A DNA stretch of 64,000 nt from Ktedonobacter racemifer DSM 44963. GTDB lineage: Bacteria; Chloroflexota; Ktedonobacteria; Ktedonobacterales; Ktedonobacteraceae. Positions 36,015 to 45,270 of the stretch are shown piece after piece (the first letter of the stretch is position 1; the number at the start of each line of letters is the position of its first letter). The stretch is from positions 2,108,001 to 2,172,000 of the forward strand of contig NZ_ADVG01000004.1 in the NCBI RefSeq assembly GCF_000178855.1, read 5' to 3'. A program made the translations under genes and the position numbers. Below the pieces are notes generated by a model. The model searched no databases and was not told where the DNA came from. It worked only from the letters and a program-made list of their open reading frames with translations.

Positions 36015-36168
36015 AGTGTCTCTCCTTGTTCTTGGTGTGATGGTTTCTCTGGGCGGTAGTGTGCAAAAAATTAAAGCGCAGCAAATCGAGAGCATAGATG
36101 AGTAGATTCCACGAGGAAAAGATGTAGACATTCACCATTTCTCTGCGACAATGATTCTTATGCCGTAA

Positions 36169-36549
36169 TTACTTGCTCCGTTTTCTCAGCTCAAATTTTT
36201 TTGCAACACTACCATTTCTGGTTGGACTGAAAAAGAAATCGAGCGTGTTCCCCTGCGAATCAGCAGCCCGATACAGATACATCCATTCCTTTTTGACCTT
36301 GATATATGTCTCGTCAACACGCCAGGAATCAGATGTGGGTTTCAAATGGGGGCGGCAACGTCGTTCGAGCTCAGGAGCATAGCGCTGAACCCAGCGGTAA
36401 ATCGTCGTATGATCCACATACAGACCTCGCCCCAGCATCATATCTTCCAGATCGCGGTAGCTTAAAGAATAGCGCAAATACCACCTGATGCACAAGAGAA
36501 TAATGTCGGCTTGAAAGTGACGCCATTTGAACGGGTGCAGCTCGGTCAT
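36169..36549 (-). pseudogene. IS6-family transposase, 3' truncated
   Basis: Starts MTELHPFKWRHFQADIILL with the IS6 N-terminus, YLRYSLSYRDLEDMMLGRGL, DHTTIYRWVQRYAPEL, and DSWRVDETYIKVKKEW (first Asp) followed by LYRAADSQGNTLDFFFSPTR (second Asp). Then the family sequence ends in GSVAKKFELRKRSK and the EQDHR region is missing. An IS6-type end (GGGGTTGTGTTGCAAG on the minus strand) lies at about 36600-36615; the opposite end was not found. Confidence 0.8.
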
Positions 36550-36619
36550 GATGAGTTCTCTTTTGCTCTTTCTCTCAAATTTAGCAGATCCGCTTACTTC
36601 TTGCAACACAACCCCAAAA

Positions 36620-37354
36620 TCAGCATTTTTTACACGTTAGGTGCGATAAACAATGCGAGGAGGTGGAACTTCTGCCAAATGGCCCAATTTTGTAGGAATC
36701 CTTGTACTCCCCCAAGGTGGTAAAAAAATTTGCGATGATGGCCTGCACCTCGTCTAACCTGCCCTGGAAGAAGTGGTCGGCATCCTGCACGGTGACGATG
36801 CGTTTGGGGGCTGGCACCTGCTCAAACCACTGCATCGCAGCCTCATAAGGCGCCTGGTCATCCCTGGTCCCATGGATAAACAGCTTGGGTTTATGACAAC
36901 CGGCCAGGGGATTGGTAGCGCCGAACCAGCGCACGGGCACGCCCAGGCCCATCATGGCCTGGACACGGTCGTCAATGGCTGCGACCTTGAGTCCAACAAA
37001 TGCACCAAACGAGAAACCAGCCAGGATCACTGGCACGCCAGGATACTTGCGGCTCATAAAATCGAGAGCATAGCGCACATCATCCATCTCGCCGCGCCCC
37101 TCGTCATATGTCCCACTGCTATGGCCAACGCCACGGAAATTGAAACAGAGTGAAGGGATGTCGTTGGCCTGCATGACTTGTGCTACTTTGAAAACGACTT
37201 TGTTATGCATCGTGCCGCCAAATAGAGGATGAGGATGGCAAACAATGCCGACATAAGCTGGCTTCTGGCCATCATCTACGGGCTTGAGTATGCTTTCAAG
37301 ATACCCACTAGGTGTCTGTATATTGATATGCAAAATCTGGTTTACCATAGACAT
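36620..37354 (-). CDS. Alpha/beta hydrolase (dienelactone-hydrolase-like)
   Basis: 244 residues. HPHPLFGGTMHNKVVFKVA with the oxyanion segment, LCFNFRGVGHSSG, nucleophile elbow LAGFSFGAFVG, acid LFIHGTRDDQAP and His in DADHFFQGRLDEV: a complete triad of the COG2945 type seen for small soluble esterases. No signal peptide. The last 30 residues (KIGPFGRSSTSSHCLSHL) look unlike the family and may be a read-through into IS-derived DNA at 36620-36700. An AAAAGGATA site precedes the ATG. Single gene. Confidence 0.88.
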   Translation of the reverse strand: MSMVNQILHINIQTPSGYLESILKPVDDGQKPAYVGIVCHPHPLFGGTMHNKVVFKVAQVMQANDIPSLCFNFRGVGHSSGTYDEGRGEMDDVRYALDFMSRKYPGVPVILAGFSFGAFVGLKVAAIDDRVQAMMGLGVPVRWFGATNPLAGCHKPKLFIHGTRDDQAPYEAAMQWFEQVPAPKRIVTVQDADHFFQGRLDEVQAIIANFFTTLGEYKDSYKIGPFGRSSTSSHCLSHLTCKKC

Positions 37355-37404
37355 TATCCTTTTAAGGCTACGTATATCGCTTCATCTTTTCGACTTATCA
37401 GCTG

Positions 37405-38262
37405 CATAGAAGGTGTTATGAACAGAAAGAGCAGTGACTCATCAAGAGAGTAAAGCGATGAAGCATGAGAACGGTAAAGGCCAGCAGGTGAAGACCGGTC
37501 AGCGTCTCAGGCAAGCGTTCATAATCGCGTGCCAAGCGACGAAAACGAGTCATCCAGGCAAAGCTGCGCTCCATGACCCATCGGCGGGGCAAGAGCACGA
37601 AGCCATGCTTGGCCTCGGGCAACTTGACCACTTCCAGGCGCATCCCCTGGTCTTGGGCGGCCTGGGCGGCATTCTCGCCGGTGTATCCTTGATCGACAAA
37701 GGCGACTTCCACATGCTGACCCGTCACGTCTTGAACCTTGGTAGCCAGCTTGCCAACCTGGGTACGATCCTGCTCGTCAGCAGGCGTCACATGCAGTGCC
37801 AGCAGATGGCCCAGGGTGTCGACCGCCGCATGAACTTTACTGCTTGTGCGTCGTTTGGCTCCATCGTAGCCCGCTCGATGCCCGCTTTCTGGACTCGATT
37901 GCAGTGTTCGGCTATCAAAGATGGCAGCCGAGGGTTCCTCGTGACGCCCTTGGGCCAAGCGCAAGATGACGCGCAGATCGTTGACAATGGCCTCAAAGAC
38001 GCCATTTCTGAGCCAGCGTTGCGTCTGTTGATAGACCGCAGCCCAAGGCGGCAAGTCGTGAGGCATCATGCGCCATTGCGCTCCGGTGCGCACAATCCAG
38101 CGCAAGCCGTTGAACACCTCACGCAGGTCGTGCTCTCGTTATGGCGCTTCTTTGGTCATCAAGGTCAGGTAAGGAGGCACGAAACTCCATTCTTCATCGT
38201 TTACATCGCTGGGGTATGCTTTTCTTTCCATACTCCTAGTCTAACTATTGTTCATAACAGCC
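37405..38262 (-). mobile_element. IS5-family element, third copy type
   Basis: Ends GAAGGTGTTATGAACA (about 37408-37423) and TGTTCATAACAGCCTC (about 38245-38260) are inverted repeats with two mismatches. About 860 bp, abutting an ISL3 remnant on the right. Confidence 0.75.
37416..38231 (-). pseudogene. IS5-family transposase with premature stop
   Basis: Begins MERKAYPSDVNDEEWSFVPP, continues TLMTKEAP, then a TAA in place of an expected Gln codon, then REHDLREVFNGLRWIVRTGA. Downstream all motifs are intact: AIFDSRTLQSSPESG (Asp), VEVAFVDQGYTGENA (Asp) and RRWVMERSFAWMTRFRRL (Glu). One substitution at about 38141 therefore silences an otherwise complete protein; reinitiation at 38117 would omit only the first 40 residues. 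Confidence 0.85.
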
Positions 38263-38267
38263 TCTAG

Positions 38268-38665
38268 AAGATGTGACCCCTGGGCAGATGATCGGATGGA
38301 TGCTGGCCCGTCCAGGGACGCTGAGTCCGCAGGCCGAGGCGCGGCTGGATCAGATCACGCAAATGGATGATACCCTCGCACAGGCACGAGAGCTGACTCG
38401 GGGCTTCTTAGACCTCATTCGCCACCACAGTGGCGAGGGACTCGAGAACTGGCTCAAAGACGTACGGGGTTCCTCGGTTGGGCAATTCCTCACTTTTGCC
38501 CGTAGCATCGAGCGAGACAAAGCCGCGATTCTTGCTGGACTCACTCTTCCCTACAGTACGGGACCTGTAGAAGGACACATTAACCGCTTGAAACTCATCA
38601 AACGGGAGGCGTATGGCCGATCTGGGCTGTCCTACCTGCAACACCGCTTCTTGCCGGCTGCTTGA
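38268..38665 (+). pseudogene. ISL3-family transposase C-terminal fragment
   Basis: Contains ELTRGFLDLIRHHSGEGLEN, SSVGQFLTFARSIERDKAAI and YSTGPVEGHINRLKLIKREA, the end of the ISL3 DDE domain with catalytic Glu in GPVEGHINR. The zinc ribbon, HTH and first Asp residues are missing. Another ISL3 piece lies at 44960-45270 but covers a different part of the protein, so the two could come from one ancestral insertion type. Confidence 0.85.
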
Positions 38666-38704
38666 CCGACAAAAGGAGCACATCGAAGCAAAGGAGGGTT
38701 GAAT

Positions 38705-39538
38705 ATGCATGAGCGTGGAATGAATGTGCCGAGAGGGAATGCCCGCACAGATGTAAGCCACATAGCCCACAAGGTTATCGCCGAGTATCGTCGAATCGGA
38801 GGCTTTGCGTTCGGCTACGGGCAGGGGTCGGTATTTGTTGGGTTCTCGCAAGACTCAGACCTCGACATCAATCTCGTCTGGGAGCGTGCCTGCCCACCAC
38901 AACGCTCGGAGCGTCCGGTGGTTCTCTTGTGCGACTCGGGGCATGAGCCGGTCCAATTCGATGAAGCGTCCCTGGCGCTCGACAAATTATGGGTGGATGG
39001 CCGTCAAGTCGATGTGGTCCATCACTCAAGGAAAACGTTCGACAATTGGCTTGAGCACATCCATCGCGGCGATGGCTGGCAAGAGTCGGTCTGGCCGTTG
39101 CCGCTTTTCGCCGTTTCCGGGTTCTTCTATGGGGTCCTTCTCGACGACGCTCATGGCGACGGTGCTTTGGCACACGCAGCGCTTGCGCTGTTTCCCGACG
39201 CGTTGATTCACAAGACGCATGAGGCGCTCGCGCGCAACTTCCCCTTCTAACAAGGCGAATTGGCTGCGGGCGTTCATCGTGGCGATGGCTGGCTGTTCCA
39301 CGAACCGTTGGTCAAGCTCCTGCGAGACGCCTACATTACCTGGTTCGCTGCCGAACACCGTTATTGCCCGCATATGAAGCGGCTGCATTGCTGGATTGAG
39401 CGCTTCAACATGGATGAGGAGATTATCGGGATAGAACGGAGGATATGGCAAGTCCCCGACTTGGCACCAAAACTTCAGCTTGTGGCAACAATGGTGGAGA
39501 AAGTTCTTCAGGTGAAAACGACGTCACTGGAGCGTTGA
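38705..39538 (+). pseudogene. Nucleotidyltransferase-fold protein with one in-frame stop
   Basis: ATG 38705 follows GGAGGG. The NTase active-site pattern GQGSVFVGFSQDSDLDINLV is present, followed by FDEASLALDKLWVDGRQVDV. At 39248-39250 a TAA interrupts ARNFPF; the same frame then continues cleanly as QGELAAGVHRGDGWLFHEPL and LLRDAYITWFAAEHRYCPHM to 39538. A single base change therefore splits a 277-residue protein resembling aminoglycoside-type or DUF4037 nucleotidyltransferases. Recent inactivation, read-through or sequencing error are all possible. Confidence 0.75.
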
Positions 39539-39955
39539 GGTCCCTGGCTCGGACTGCTTCCTTTCCATTTCGAGAGAAGTTGGAAGGTTCGTGTGATGTG
39601 AAAAGAGCCGAGAAAGACAAATGTGCGGAAGCAAGAAAGATCTTCCTTCTCTTGTTTTCTCACATCAGTCATATTTTTTGAACACCAGTTCTCCACCAAA
39701 CCAGTCCGAGAGCCCATAAATCGCCTCTTGTCCACTCTTGGGGCATGCTGCTTGATTGCTGATCTCTATCTTGGAAAAGTGGGCACATAGCTAGCAGGCA
39801 ATATGCACCAAGAGTGGACAAGAGGCTATCTTGTCCAAACTGGTCGAGATCAATGGCAAATCACAGTATCTCTTCTTTCGCGGAGGAACCACGAATAGCA
39901 CAAAAAAACCGATTGTTACATGCACGGGAGCCCTCCCGCTTCTGCCTTTATAAAC
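39539..39955. other. Gap with inverted repeat, no gene
   Basis: Holds the 19-bp inverted repeat at 39723-39826. No reading frame is supported. The convergent MFS gene ends at 39956. Confidence 0.4.
39723..39826. repeat. 19-bp perfect inverted repeat around 66 bp
   Basis: GCCTCTTGTCCACTCTTGG at 39723-39741 and its complement at 39808-39826. Too widely spaced for a terminator; resembles a small non-autonomous element. Confidence 0.55.
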
Positions 39956-41515
39956 TCACCTGGCGGTATAGCTGCCACGGGCAAGGGCGGTGAAGATGCC
40001 GATGGCGGCGCAGCCAGCGCAGACGAGGAAGGCTGCGTGAAAGCCCTGCTCAAAGGTGTGTTGTAGGCCCTCGACGTGGGCTGGCGAGAAGTTGTGGGCC
40101 TGAGGCGAGGAGAGCAGTGTGCCCGCTAGTGTACCACCCAGGGCGGCAAAGACCGTGCCGGTCAGGGCAACGCTCAGGCTCTGGCCGATCACGCGTCCAG
40201 TCGCCAGTAGGCCAGATGCCTCACCCTGCGCGTGGAGTGGCGCGGCGCCCATCATGGTGCGTGTGTTAGGCGACTGAAAGATGCCCTGGCCAATGCCGGT
40301 CACGGCGAGGCGCCAGAGAATATCCCAGAGGGAGCTCTGCGCATTAATCTGGCTGAGCAAGAAGAGGCCAAAGCAGGCGATAGTCAGGCCAATGGGCGAG
40401 AGCCAGCGTGATCCCAGGCGGTCCGCCAGTGTGCCGCTGAGGGGAGCCGCGAAGGCGAAGGTGAGTGGCAGTGGCGTAAGCAAGAGGCCAGTCTGGATCG
40501 TCGAGAAGCCGCGCAACTGCTCAAAGTAAAAGGGGAGCAGGAAGCCAGGTGCGAAGAGGGCCATCATACAGAGCATGAAGCTAATGTTGGCGAAGACAAA
40601 AGTGCGATTGGTCAGCAATTCCAGGTTTAAGATGGGATGAACTACGTGTGACTCGACCAGGACGCCCAGGCCCAGCATAACAACGCCTGTGCCAAAGGCG
40701 AGAAGGGTAGCGGTAGAGGTCCAGCCCCACTCCTGGCCGAAGGAGAGGCCCAGGGTCAGTGAAGCAAGAGCTATAGCCAGTACCAGTGCGCCCAGGGGAT
40801 CGAAACGCTCGTGTCGCTTGCTCTCGGAGTGTGGCTCATAAAAAAAGCGCCAGCCAGCAAGGATAATGAGCAGGCTAACGGGAACGTTGACATAGAAGAT
40901 CCAGCGCCAGGTCAGGTACTGCGTAATAATGCCCCCAAGGGTAGGCCCCAGGGCGACTCCTAGCGAGACCACAACCGCGTTCAGCCCCAGGGCCAGTCCC
41001 CGCTTGTTACCAGGAAAGGTACTGGTAATCATAGCGATATTGACGGAGAATATCAGCGCACCCCCAATACCCTGGAAGAGCCGCGCAATAATCAGAAAGA
41101 GCAGCGAGGGCGCCAGTCCGCAGAGCGCTGATCCCAGGACAAAAATAGCCAGTCCCGCCAGGAAAATAGGTTTGCGCCCAAGGATATCAGCCAGCCGGCC
41201 AAAGGTAAGCAGGGTCGCGGCAATGATGACGAGATAACCGATGATGATCCACTCAGTAGATCCACTGATGCCGGTATGAAAGGTACGTGCGATAGTAGGC
41301 AGACCAATATTGATAATAGAGCCATCAAGTGTTGTCATAAAGCTGGACGATGCGGCCAGAGCCAGAATGATCCATTTATTGACTGAAGGGGATGATGTCT
41401 CAAGGTCTTTATTGGTCTCGATGGCTGTATAAGGCGGTTCCTGGACTGGGGTCGCAGGCGAAGATGCTTTAACATGCATATGTGATCCAGTATCTTGTTC
41501 ATAGCTATAGGGCAT
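39956..41515 (-). CDS. MFS drug exporter, DHA2 (EmrB/QacA-like) family
   Basis: 519 residues from ATG 41515 with GGGAG upstream. A 60-residue hydrophilic N-terminus, then about 14 membrane segments. Motifs: MTTLDGSIINIGLPTIA (D1), GRLADILGRKPIFLAG (A), GPTLGGIITQYLTWRWIFYV (C). Divergently transcribed from a LysR-type gene (41656), with a shared 100-bp control region, so probably LysR-regulated. The N-terminal 110 codons and control region are duplicated at 45271-45746. Confidence 0.92.
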   Translation of the reverse strand: MPYSYEQDTGSHMHVKASSPATPVQEPPYTAIETNKDLETSSPSVNKWIILALAASSSFMTTLDGSIINIGLPTIARTFHTGISGSTEWIIIGYLVIIAATLLTFGRLADILGRKPIFLAGLAIFVLGSALCGLAPSLLFLIIARLFQGIGGALIFSVNIAMITSTFPGNKRGLALGLNAVVVSLGVALGPTLGGIITQYLTWRWIFYVNVPVSLLIILAGWRFFYEPHSESKRHERFDPLGALVLAIALASLTLGLSFGQEWGWTSTATLLAFGTGVVMLGLGVLVESHVVHPILNLELLTNRTFVFANISFMLCMMALFAPGFLLPFYFEQLRGFSTIQTGLLLTPLPLTFAFAAPLSGTLADRLGSRWLSPIGLTIACFGLFLLSQINAQSSLWDILWRLAVTGIGQGIFQSPNTRTMMGAAPLHAQGEASGLLATGRVIGQSLSVALTGTVFAALGGTLAGTLLSSPQAHNFSPAHVEGLQHTFEQGFHAAFLVCAGCAAIGIFTALARGSYTAR

Positions 41516-41599
41516 AGAGATCTCCCATGTGTGTTTTAATAAGTGCTTTTGCATACGCTGTGGTTATTTAAGTATAAAATTCTCAGCATGTATATGTCC

Positions 41600-41637
41600 A
41601 ATAGATAAATCTGGTAAGATTAATAGGTAAAATCTAT
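41600..41637. promoter_or_regulatory. Divergent MFS-LysR control region, copy 1
   Basis: AATCTGGTAAGATT at 41608-41621 is a dyad (AATCT-N4-AGATT), flanked by ATAGAT and ATCTAT arms. T-N11-A type dyads in such regions are usual LysR sites. The same segment recurs at 45690-45727. Confidence 0.5.
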
Positions 41638-41655
41638 GAGAGGGAATTTACAAGA

Positions 41656-42192
41656 ATGGAACTACGGCATTTACGCTATTTTGTGACTGTTGCTGAAGAG
41701 CTACACCTTGGGCGAGCGGCGAATCATTTAGCAATTATGCAGCCATCGTTGAGCCAACAGATTCAGCAATTAGAGGATGAACTGGGCTTCCCACTCTTCC
41801 GGCGAACGAAGCGCTCGGTCGAGTTAACAGACGCGGGAAGCGTCTCAGCCCAACAGGTACTTCTTCAGGTGCAGAAGGCCGAGCGGGCGCACCGTAGCGA
41901 GGTGGGGCGATTGGTAATCGGCTATATTAGCTCAAGTACCTATGATGTTTTACCCTTGATGCTGCGTCTCTTTCGCGAGCGTTTCCCTCATGTTGAGGTA
42001 ATAGCCGCCGTCGCGATTACTAGCAGAGCCGCGATTACGAGGCTGGCTTGCAGGCCCTCGAGGAAAATTTCTCGGTGCGCGAGCCGTGCCCAGAAGTTCG
42101 TGACCACTAAAGAGCCTCCAACTTGGCGAATTGTATTGAGTACCCGCTCACCATTCCTGGCAGCCAGCGGGGACAATACCTGTCAGCGGTGA
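41656..42192 (+). pseudogene. LysR-type regulator, truncated copy
   Basis: The first 65 residues match the intact LysR gene at 45747 (MELRHLRYFVTVAEELHLGR, QLEDELGFPLFRRTKRSVEL). Then there is an internal deletion (DAGSVSAQQVLLQVQKAERAHRSE against the longer text in the intact copy), and after RERFPHVEV the family sequence stops: the rest of the frame is antisense to an MFS fragment. The effector domain is missing, so ligand sensing is lost; the DNA-binding part could still be made. Confidence 0.8.
41990..42176 (-). pseudogene. MFS exporter C-terminal fragment
   Basis: Minus-strand frame reads RVLNTIRQVGGSLVVTNFWA ... LEGLQASLVIAALLVIATAA, resembling the TM13-TM14 end of DHA2 exporters (S-G-V-L-N-x-x-R-Q-V-G-G-S). 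It replaces the 3' part of the LysR gene and marks a recombination junction near 41997. Confidence 0.55.
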
Positions 42193-42248
42193 GGTGATGG
42201 TCGGTGTTGGTGCTGCCCTGACCATACCGACTATCACCTCACCGCTGA
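42184..42248. terminator. ~22-bp imperfect hairpin
   Basis: CAGCGGTGAGGTGATGGTCGGT pairs with the complement ending at 42248, with one mismatch or wobble. It sits at the end of the LysR remnant and past the MFS fragment, as other long hairpins here sit at gene ends. Confidence 0.5.
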
Positions 42249-42531
42249 GCACCAGGATGCCATGAAAAAAAATAAATGTGATCGTGGACATGATCTAGCT
42301 CGTGCAGCTTGATTGGAGCCCGCCGATAATGGCCGAAAATCGGCCTAACAATGTGAGTAAACTTGGAAGGTTGTGGTAAATTAGCTGAAACATGAGCCAG
42401 ATTTGAGAGTCTTGCTCACTTTCGGTGGAAAACCTCAACAGATCTCAGGAGACAACGAGGAACAGCTCAAAAGAAGCTGATTCATCCCACACCATTGCTT
42501 TGAAGCACTGCCGCTCCTGGTAAATGCCCTG

Positions 42532-42665
42532 AAAGGTGGCTCTGGCCCAATTTAGGTGATAAGGTCTTCAATAAGCTCGCCGATGTCATGAATCCGAGCT
42601 CGAAAAATGCGAGAAGCCAGAAAGATAAGCTCATCATTCACCTAAATTGGGCCAGAGCCACCTTT
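42532..42665. repeat. 28-bp perfect inverted repeat around 78 bp
   Basis: AAAGGTGGCTCTGGCCCAAT starts the left arm at 42532-42559; the right arm is at 42638-42665 with no mismatch. The interior is AT-richer and carries a further short dyad (AAGCTC/GAGCTC). MITE-like. Confidence 0.6.
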
Positions 42666-42712
42666 GAAGGCAAAACCAGCTAAGGTTTCGGGTCAATTAC
42701 CAGCTCCACCAA

Positions 42713-42776
42713 AAGTGATACTGCAGGCTACCCCCTCTGAGCAGCCTGCTTCAGGGGGTAGCCTGCAGTATCACTT
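42713..42776. terminator. 24-bp perfect hairpin upstream of oxdC
   Basis: Arms 42713-42736 and 42753-42776 with a 16-base loop. No intact gene ends here, so it could be a relic of a lost gene's end or an upstream structural element for oxdC. Confidence 0.6.
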
Positions 42777-43004
42777 TGCGTGAATTGAAGAATTCAAAAT
42801 AAGGGGTATCAGGCGCAACGCTTTGGGTGGGCAGGTATAGTAGAAGTACATGCGGGTGAGAGACCTGGCACTACTCAGGCACGAGAGCAGACATTTTGCA
42901 CCTGGCCTCTGGCATCTGACTTCCGTGCTCGAGCAGCAGCACAATACACTCAATGTAATTTGGGCTACTAGCAATAGATACCGCATCATGGAAGGATAAG
43001 AGGC

Positions 43005-44171
43005 ATGAAGAAACAACCGCTGAACCTCGCCTTAGAGACCAATGAGGTCCCCCAACCGATGATAGACGGAGCTGGAGCAACCGATCCAGGTCCGCGCAAT
43101 GTCTTGCTGGACCTCCAGAACCCCGATTTGCTAACCCCGCCCCGTACTGACGCTGGCACGATTCCTAATCTGAAGTTCTCGTTTTCTAATGCGCACAATC
43201 GGCTCTCTGAGGGAGGCTGGGCGCGCGAGGTGACGGTGCGGGAGCTGCCCATCTCGACCACGATGGCGGGCGTGAATATGCGCTTGACCGCAGGCGGGGT
43301 ACGAGAGTTGCATTGGCACAAGGAATCTGAATGGGCTCTCATGCTCAACGGTCGCGCCCGCCTGACGGCGGTGGATCAGGATGGGCGCAACTTCATCGAG
43401 GATGTCAGCGAAGGGGACCTCTGGTTCTTCCCCGCGGGCATCCCGCACTCGATCCAGGGTCTGAATGAGGGCTGCGAATTCCTGTTAGTGTTCGATAACG
43501 GCAGTTTCTCCGAGAATGAGACCTTCCTGATCACGGACTGGTTCGCACACACACCCAAAGAGATCCTGGCAAAGAACTTTGGTGTAGCAGAAAGTAATTT
43601 TGCCAGCATCCCGGCGCATGAGCGCTATATTTTTCAGAGGAACGTACCTGGTGAGTTATCTGCCGATAAGGTCTCTGCACCCAACGGCACTGTACCACAG
43701 AGCTTCACCTATCGGTTGATGGAGCAGGAGCCGATTCGCAGTAGGGGTGGGATGGTACGCATCGTTGACTCGACCAACTTTCCCGCCTCAACGACGATTG
43801 CTACGGCGCTGGTGGAAGTTGAGCCGGGCGGGTTACGGGAGTTGCACTGGCACCCCAATAATGATGAATGGCAGTATTATATCGAAGGCCAGGGGCGTAT
43901 GACCGTGTTTGCGTCCGGGGGCAAGGCTCGCACGTTCGACTATCAGGCTGGGGACGTGGGCTATGTCCCATTCGCCATGGGGCACTATATTGAGAATACG
44001 GGTGAAACGCCGCTGCGCTTCCTGGAGATGTTCAAGAGTAATCGCTTTGCTGACGTGTCGCTGAATCAGTGGATGGCGTTGACCACCCCTGCCCTGGTGC
44101 AGGACCATCTGCATCTCAACCAGACGGTCATGGATGCGCTGCACAAACAGAAGCAACCAGTCGTCATTTGA
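43005..44171 (+). CDS. oxdC: Oxalate decarboxylase, bicupin
   Basis: 388 residues, two cupin domains. N-terminal Mn site: RELHWHKESEW gives His103, His105, Glu109, and GIPHSI gives His148. The lid SENET at 169-173 carries the catalytic Glu170, the residue that distinguishes decarboxylases from oxalate oxidases. C-terminal site: RELHWHPNNDEW (281, 283, 288) and GHYIEN His327. All ligands are offset by exactly eight from those I recall for Bacillus OxdC. It converts oxalate to formate and CO2. No signal peptide. GAAGGATAAGAGG precedes the ATG. Lies inside the duplicated MFS-LysR region. Confidence 0.93.
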   Translation: MKKQPLNLALETNEVPQPMIDGAGATDPGPRNVLLDLQNPDLLTPPRTDAGTIPNLKFSFSNAHNRLSEGGWAREVTVRELPISTTMAGVNMRLTAGGVRELHWHKESEWALMLNGRARLTAVDQDGRNFIEDVSEGDLWFFPAGIPHSIQGLNEGCEFLLVFDNGSFSENETFLITDWFAHTPKEILAKNFGVAESNFASIPAHERYIFQRNVPGELSADKVSAPNGTVPQSFTYRLMEQEPIRSRGGMVRIVDSTNFPASTTIATALVEVEPGGLRELHWHPNNDEWQYYIEGQGRMTVFASGGKARTFDYQAGDVGYVPFAMGHYIENTGETPLRFLEMFKSNRFADVSLNQWMALTTPALVQDHLHLNQTVMDALHKQKQPVVI

Positions 44172-44355
44172 GGCGCACAGAGGGAGGAGTCAACCAGTAC
44201 GCTGGCGGCCCAGTCCAGTTTCCCGCTCATCCAATGGATCAGGCCTGCAACTCGTCGCCAGGTGCCTGGCGCTACACCCCAATACCCACCGAGCAGACAG
44301 AAACCGTCTCATATCAGACAGCGTGTGAAATCAGCAAGGGAGAAGGTGTAGAGAG

Positions 44356-44817
44356 ATGAGTTCACAGCAAACCGAACAATCACCCTGGGAAAGGGCAGTG
44401 CGTATCATCAAGCCCGACCAGTTTGATAGCCATACACCGCAGACAGCCGGAATGCGGCGCGTCGCAGCGGTTACCAAGAAGTTAGCTGATACCAAAGGCA
44501 TATGGGCAGGTGTCACAAACGTACGGGCACACGTCGGAACTGGCAAACACCATCATGGTGAGCAGGAGACCGTCATTTATGTCGCCACCGGGAGCATTCA
44601 GATGGTCTGGGGCGATAATCTGGAGTTCCAGGCCAATGCTGAAGCGGGCGATTTCATCTACGTGCCGCCTTTTGTGCCACACAAAGAGATGAATGCCGGC
44701 GACATCCCCTCGCAATGGGTCATTGCGCGCACCGGCCAGGAGCCGATTGTCGTCAACCTAGAACCGGCGGATAGCGCGCAGCAGGCTATCAATGATAACC
44801 TACATGCCATACTATAA
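44356..44817 (+). CDS. Single-domain cupin protein
   Basis: 153 residues, ribosome site AGGGAGAAGG a little upstream. Cupin motif 1 HVGTGKHHHGEQETVIYVATG has His-His-His and Glu; motif 2 AGDFIYVPPFVPHKEMN has the final His. Downstream of oxdC on the same strand with a 184-base gap, so probably co-transcribed. Its tail is repeated as a fragment at 44890-44965. Substrate unknown; proximity to oxdC hints at carboxylate chemistry, but this is weak. Confidence 0.85.
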   Translation: MSSQQTEQSPWERAVRIIKPDQFDSHTPQTAGMRRVAAVTKKLADTKGIWAGVTNVRAHVGTGKHHHGEQETVIYVATGSIQMVWGDNLEFQANAEAGDFIYVPPFVPHKEMNAGDIPSQWVIARTGQEPIVVNLEPADSAQQAINDNLHAIL

Positions 44818-44851
44818 AGAAGGACGAAAAGTGCCCGTGCTTTTCCCACCG

Positions 44852-44903
44852 TGCGTTCACTTCTCTGTGCCACCCCATTGTGCTGTACAGAGAAGTGAAC
44901 GCA
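44852..44903. terminator. 17-bp perfect hairpin after the cupin gene
   Basis: TGCGTTCACTTCTCTGT (44852-44868) pairs with its complement at 44887-44903, loop of 18. It follows the cupin stop by 34 bases; its right arm overlaps the start of the duplicated cupin fragment. Confidence 0.6.
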
Positions 44904-44965
44904 GCAGACATTCCTTCACGATGGGTTATTGTGCGCACTGGCCAGGAGCTAACGGTCATTCATCG
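44890..44965 (+). pseudogene. Duplicated cupin C-terminal fragment
   Basis: Translation gives EVNAADIPSRWVIVRTGQEL, against EMNAGDIPSQWVIARTGQEP in the intact cupin upstream. Only about 25 codons remain before an ISL3 remnant. It shows that the cupin gene, like the MFS-LysR pair, was once present twice. Confidence 0.7.
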
Positions 44966-45270
44966 TTCCGCTCGCAGGGTGGCAGCTACCCAGCGGAGTG
45001 TGATCTGTTCCCTCATCAGGACGGTTTCCAGACAAGTCATCGCGTTCATGTGTAGATGGAAGCGGTCAGCAATGTAAAGCGCATGGGGAGCTCCGCGTCG
45101 AATCGCATCAGAGAAAGTTGGGCTGCGGTCGCGCGTGACGATCTGCACGTTTGGATGCTGACGGAACCAAGCAGCCACCGTGTCTGCCTCACAGTCGGCT
45201 AAGAGCCCCAAGAGCCGATGCGTTTCGAGATCGACCAGAATCGTACCGTACCGGCGCCTTGCGCGTCCAA
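44960..45270 (-). pseudogene. ISL3-family transposase internal fragment
   Basis: Minus-strand frame RRRYGTILVDLETHRLLGLL ... VQIVTRDRSPTFSDAIRRGA and ALYIADRFHLHMNAMTCLE, the two-Asp part of the ISL3 DDE domain. It is fused in frame to the N-terminus of an MFS remnant at about 45270, so an open chimeric frame runs from 45568 to 44960. Confidence 0.8.

Larger units (their letters stand above)
42249..43004. other. 750-bp gap with two long inverted repeats
   Basis: No gene supported. Holds the 28-bp wide inverted repeat (42532-42665), the 24-bp hairpin (42713-42776) and the oxdC upstream region. Confidence 0.45.

Noticed and set aside
36173..36382. Short plus-strand frames opposite the IS6 transposase remnant
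   Set aside because: Antisense shadows of the conserved transposase motifs.
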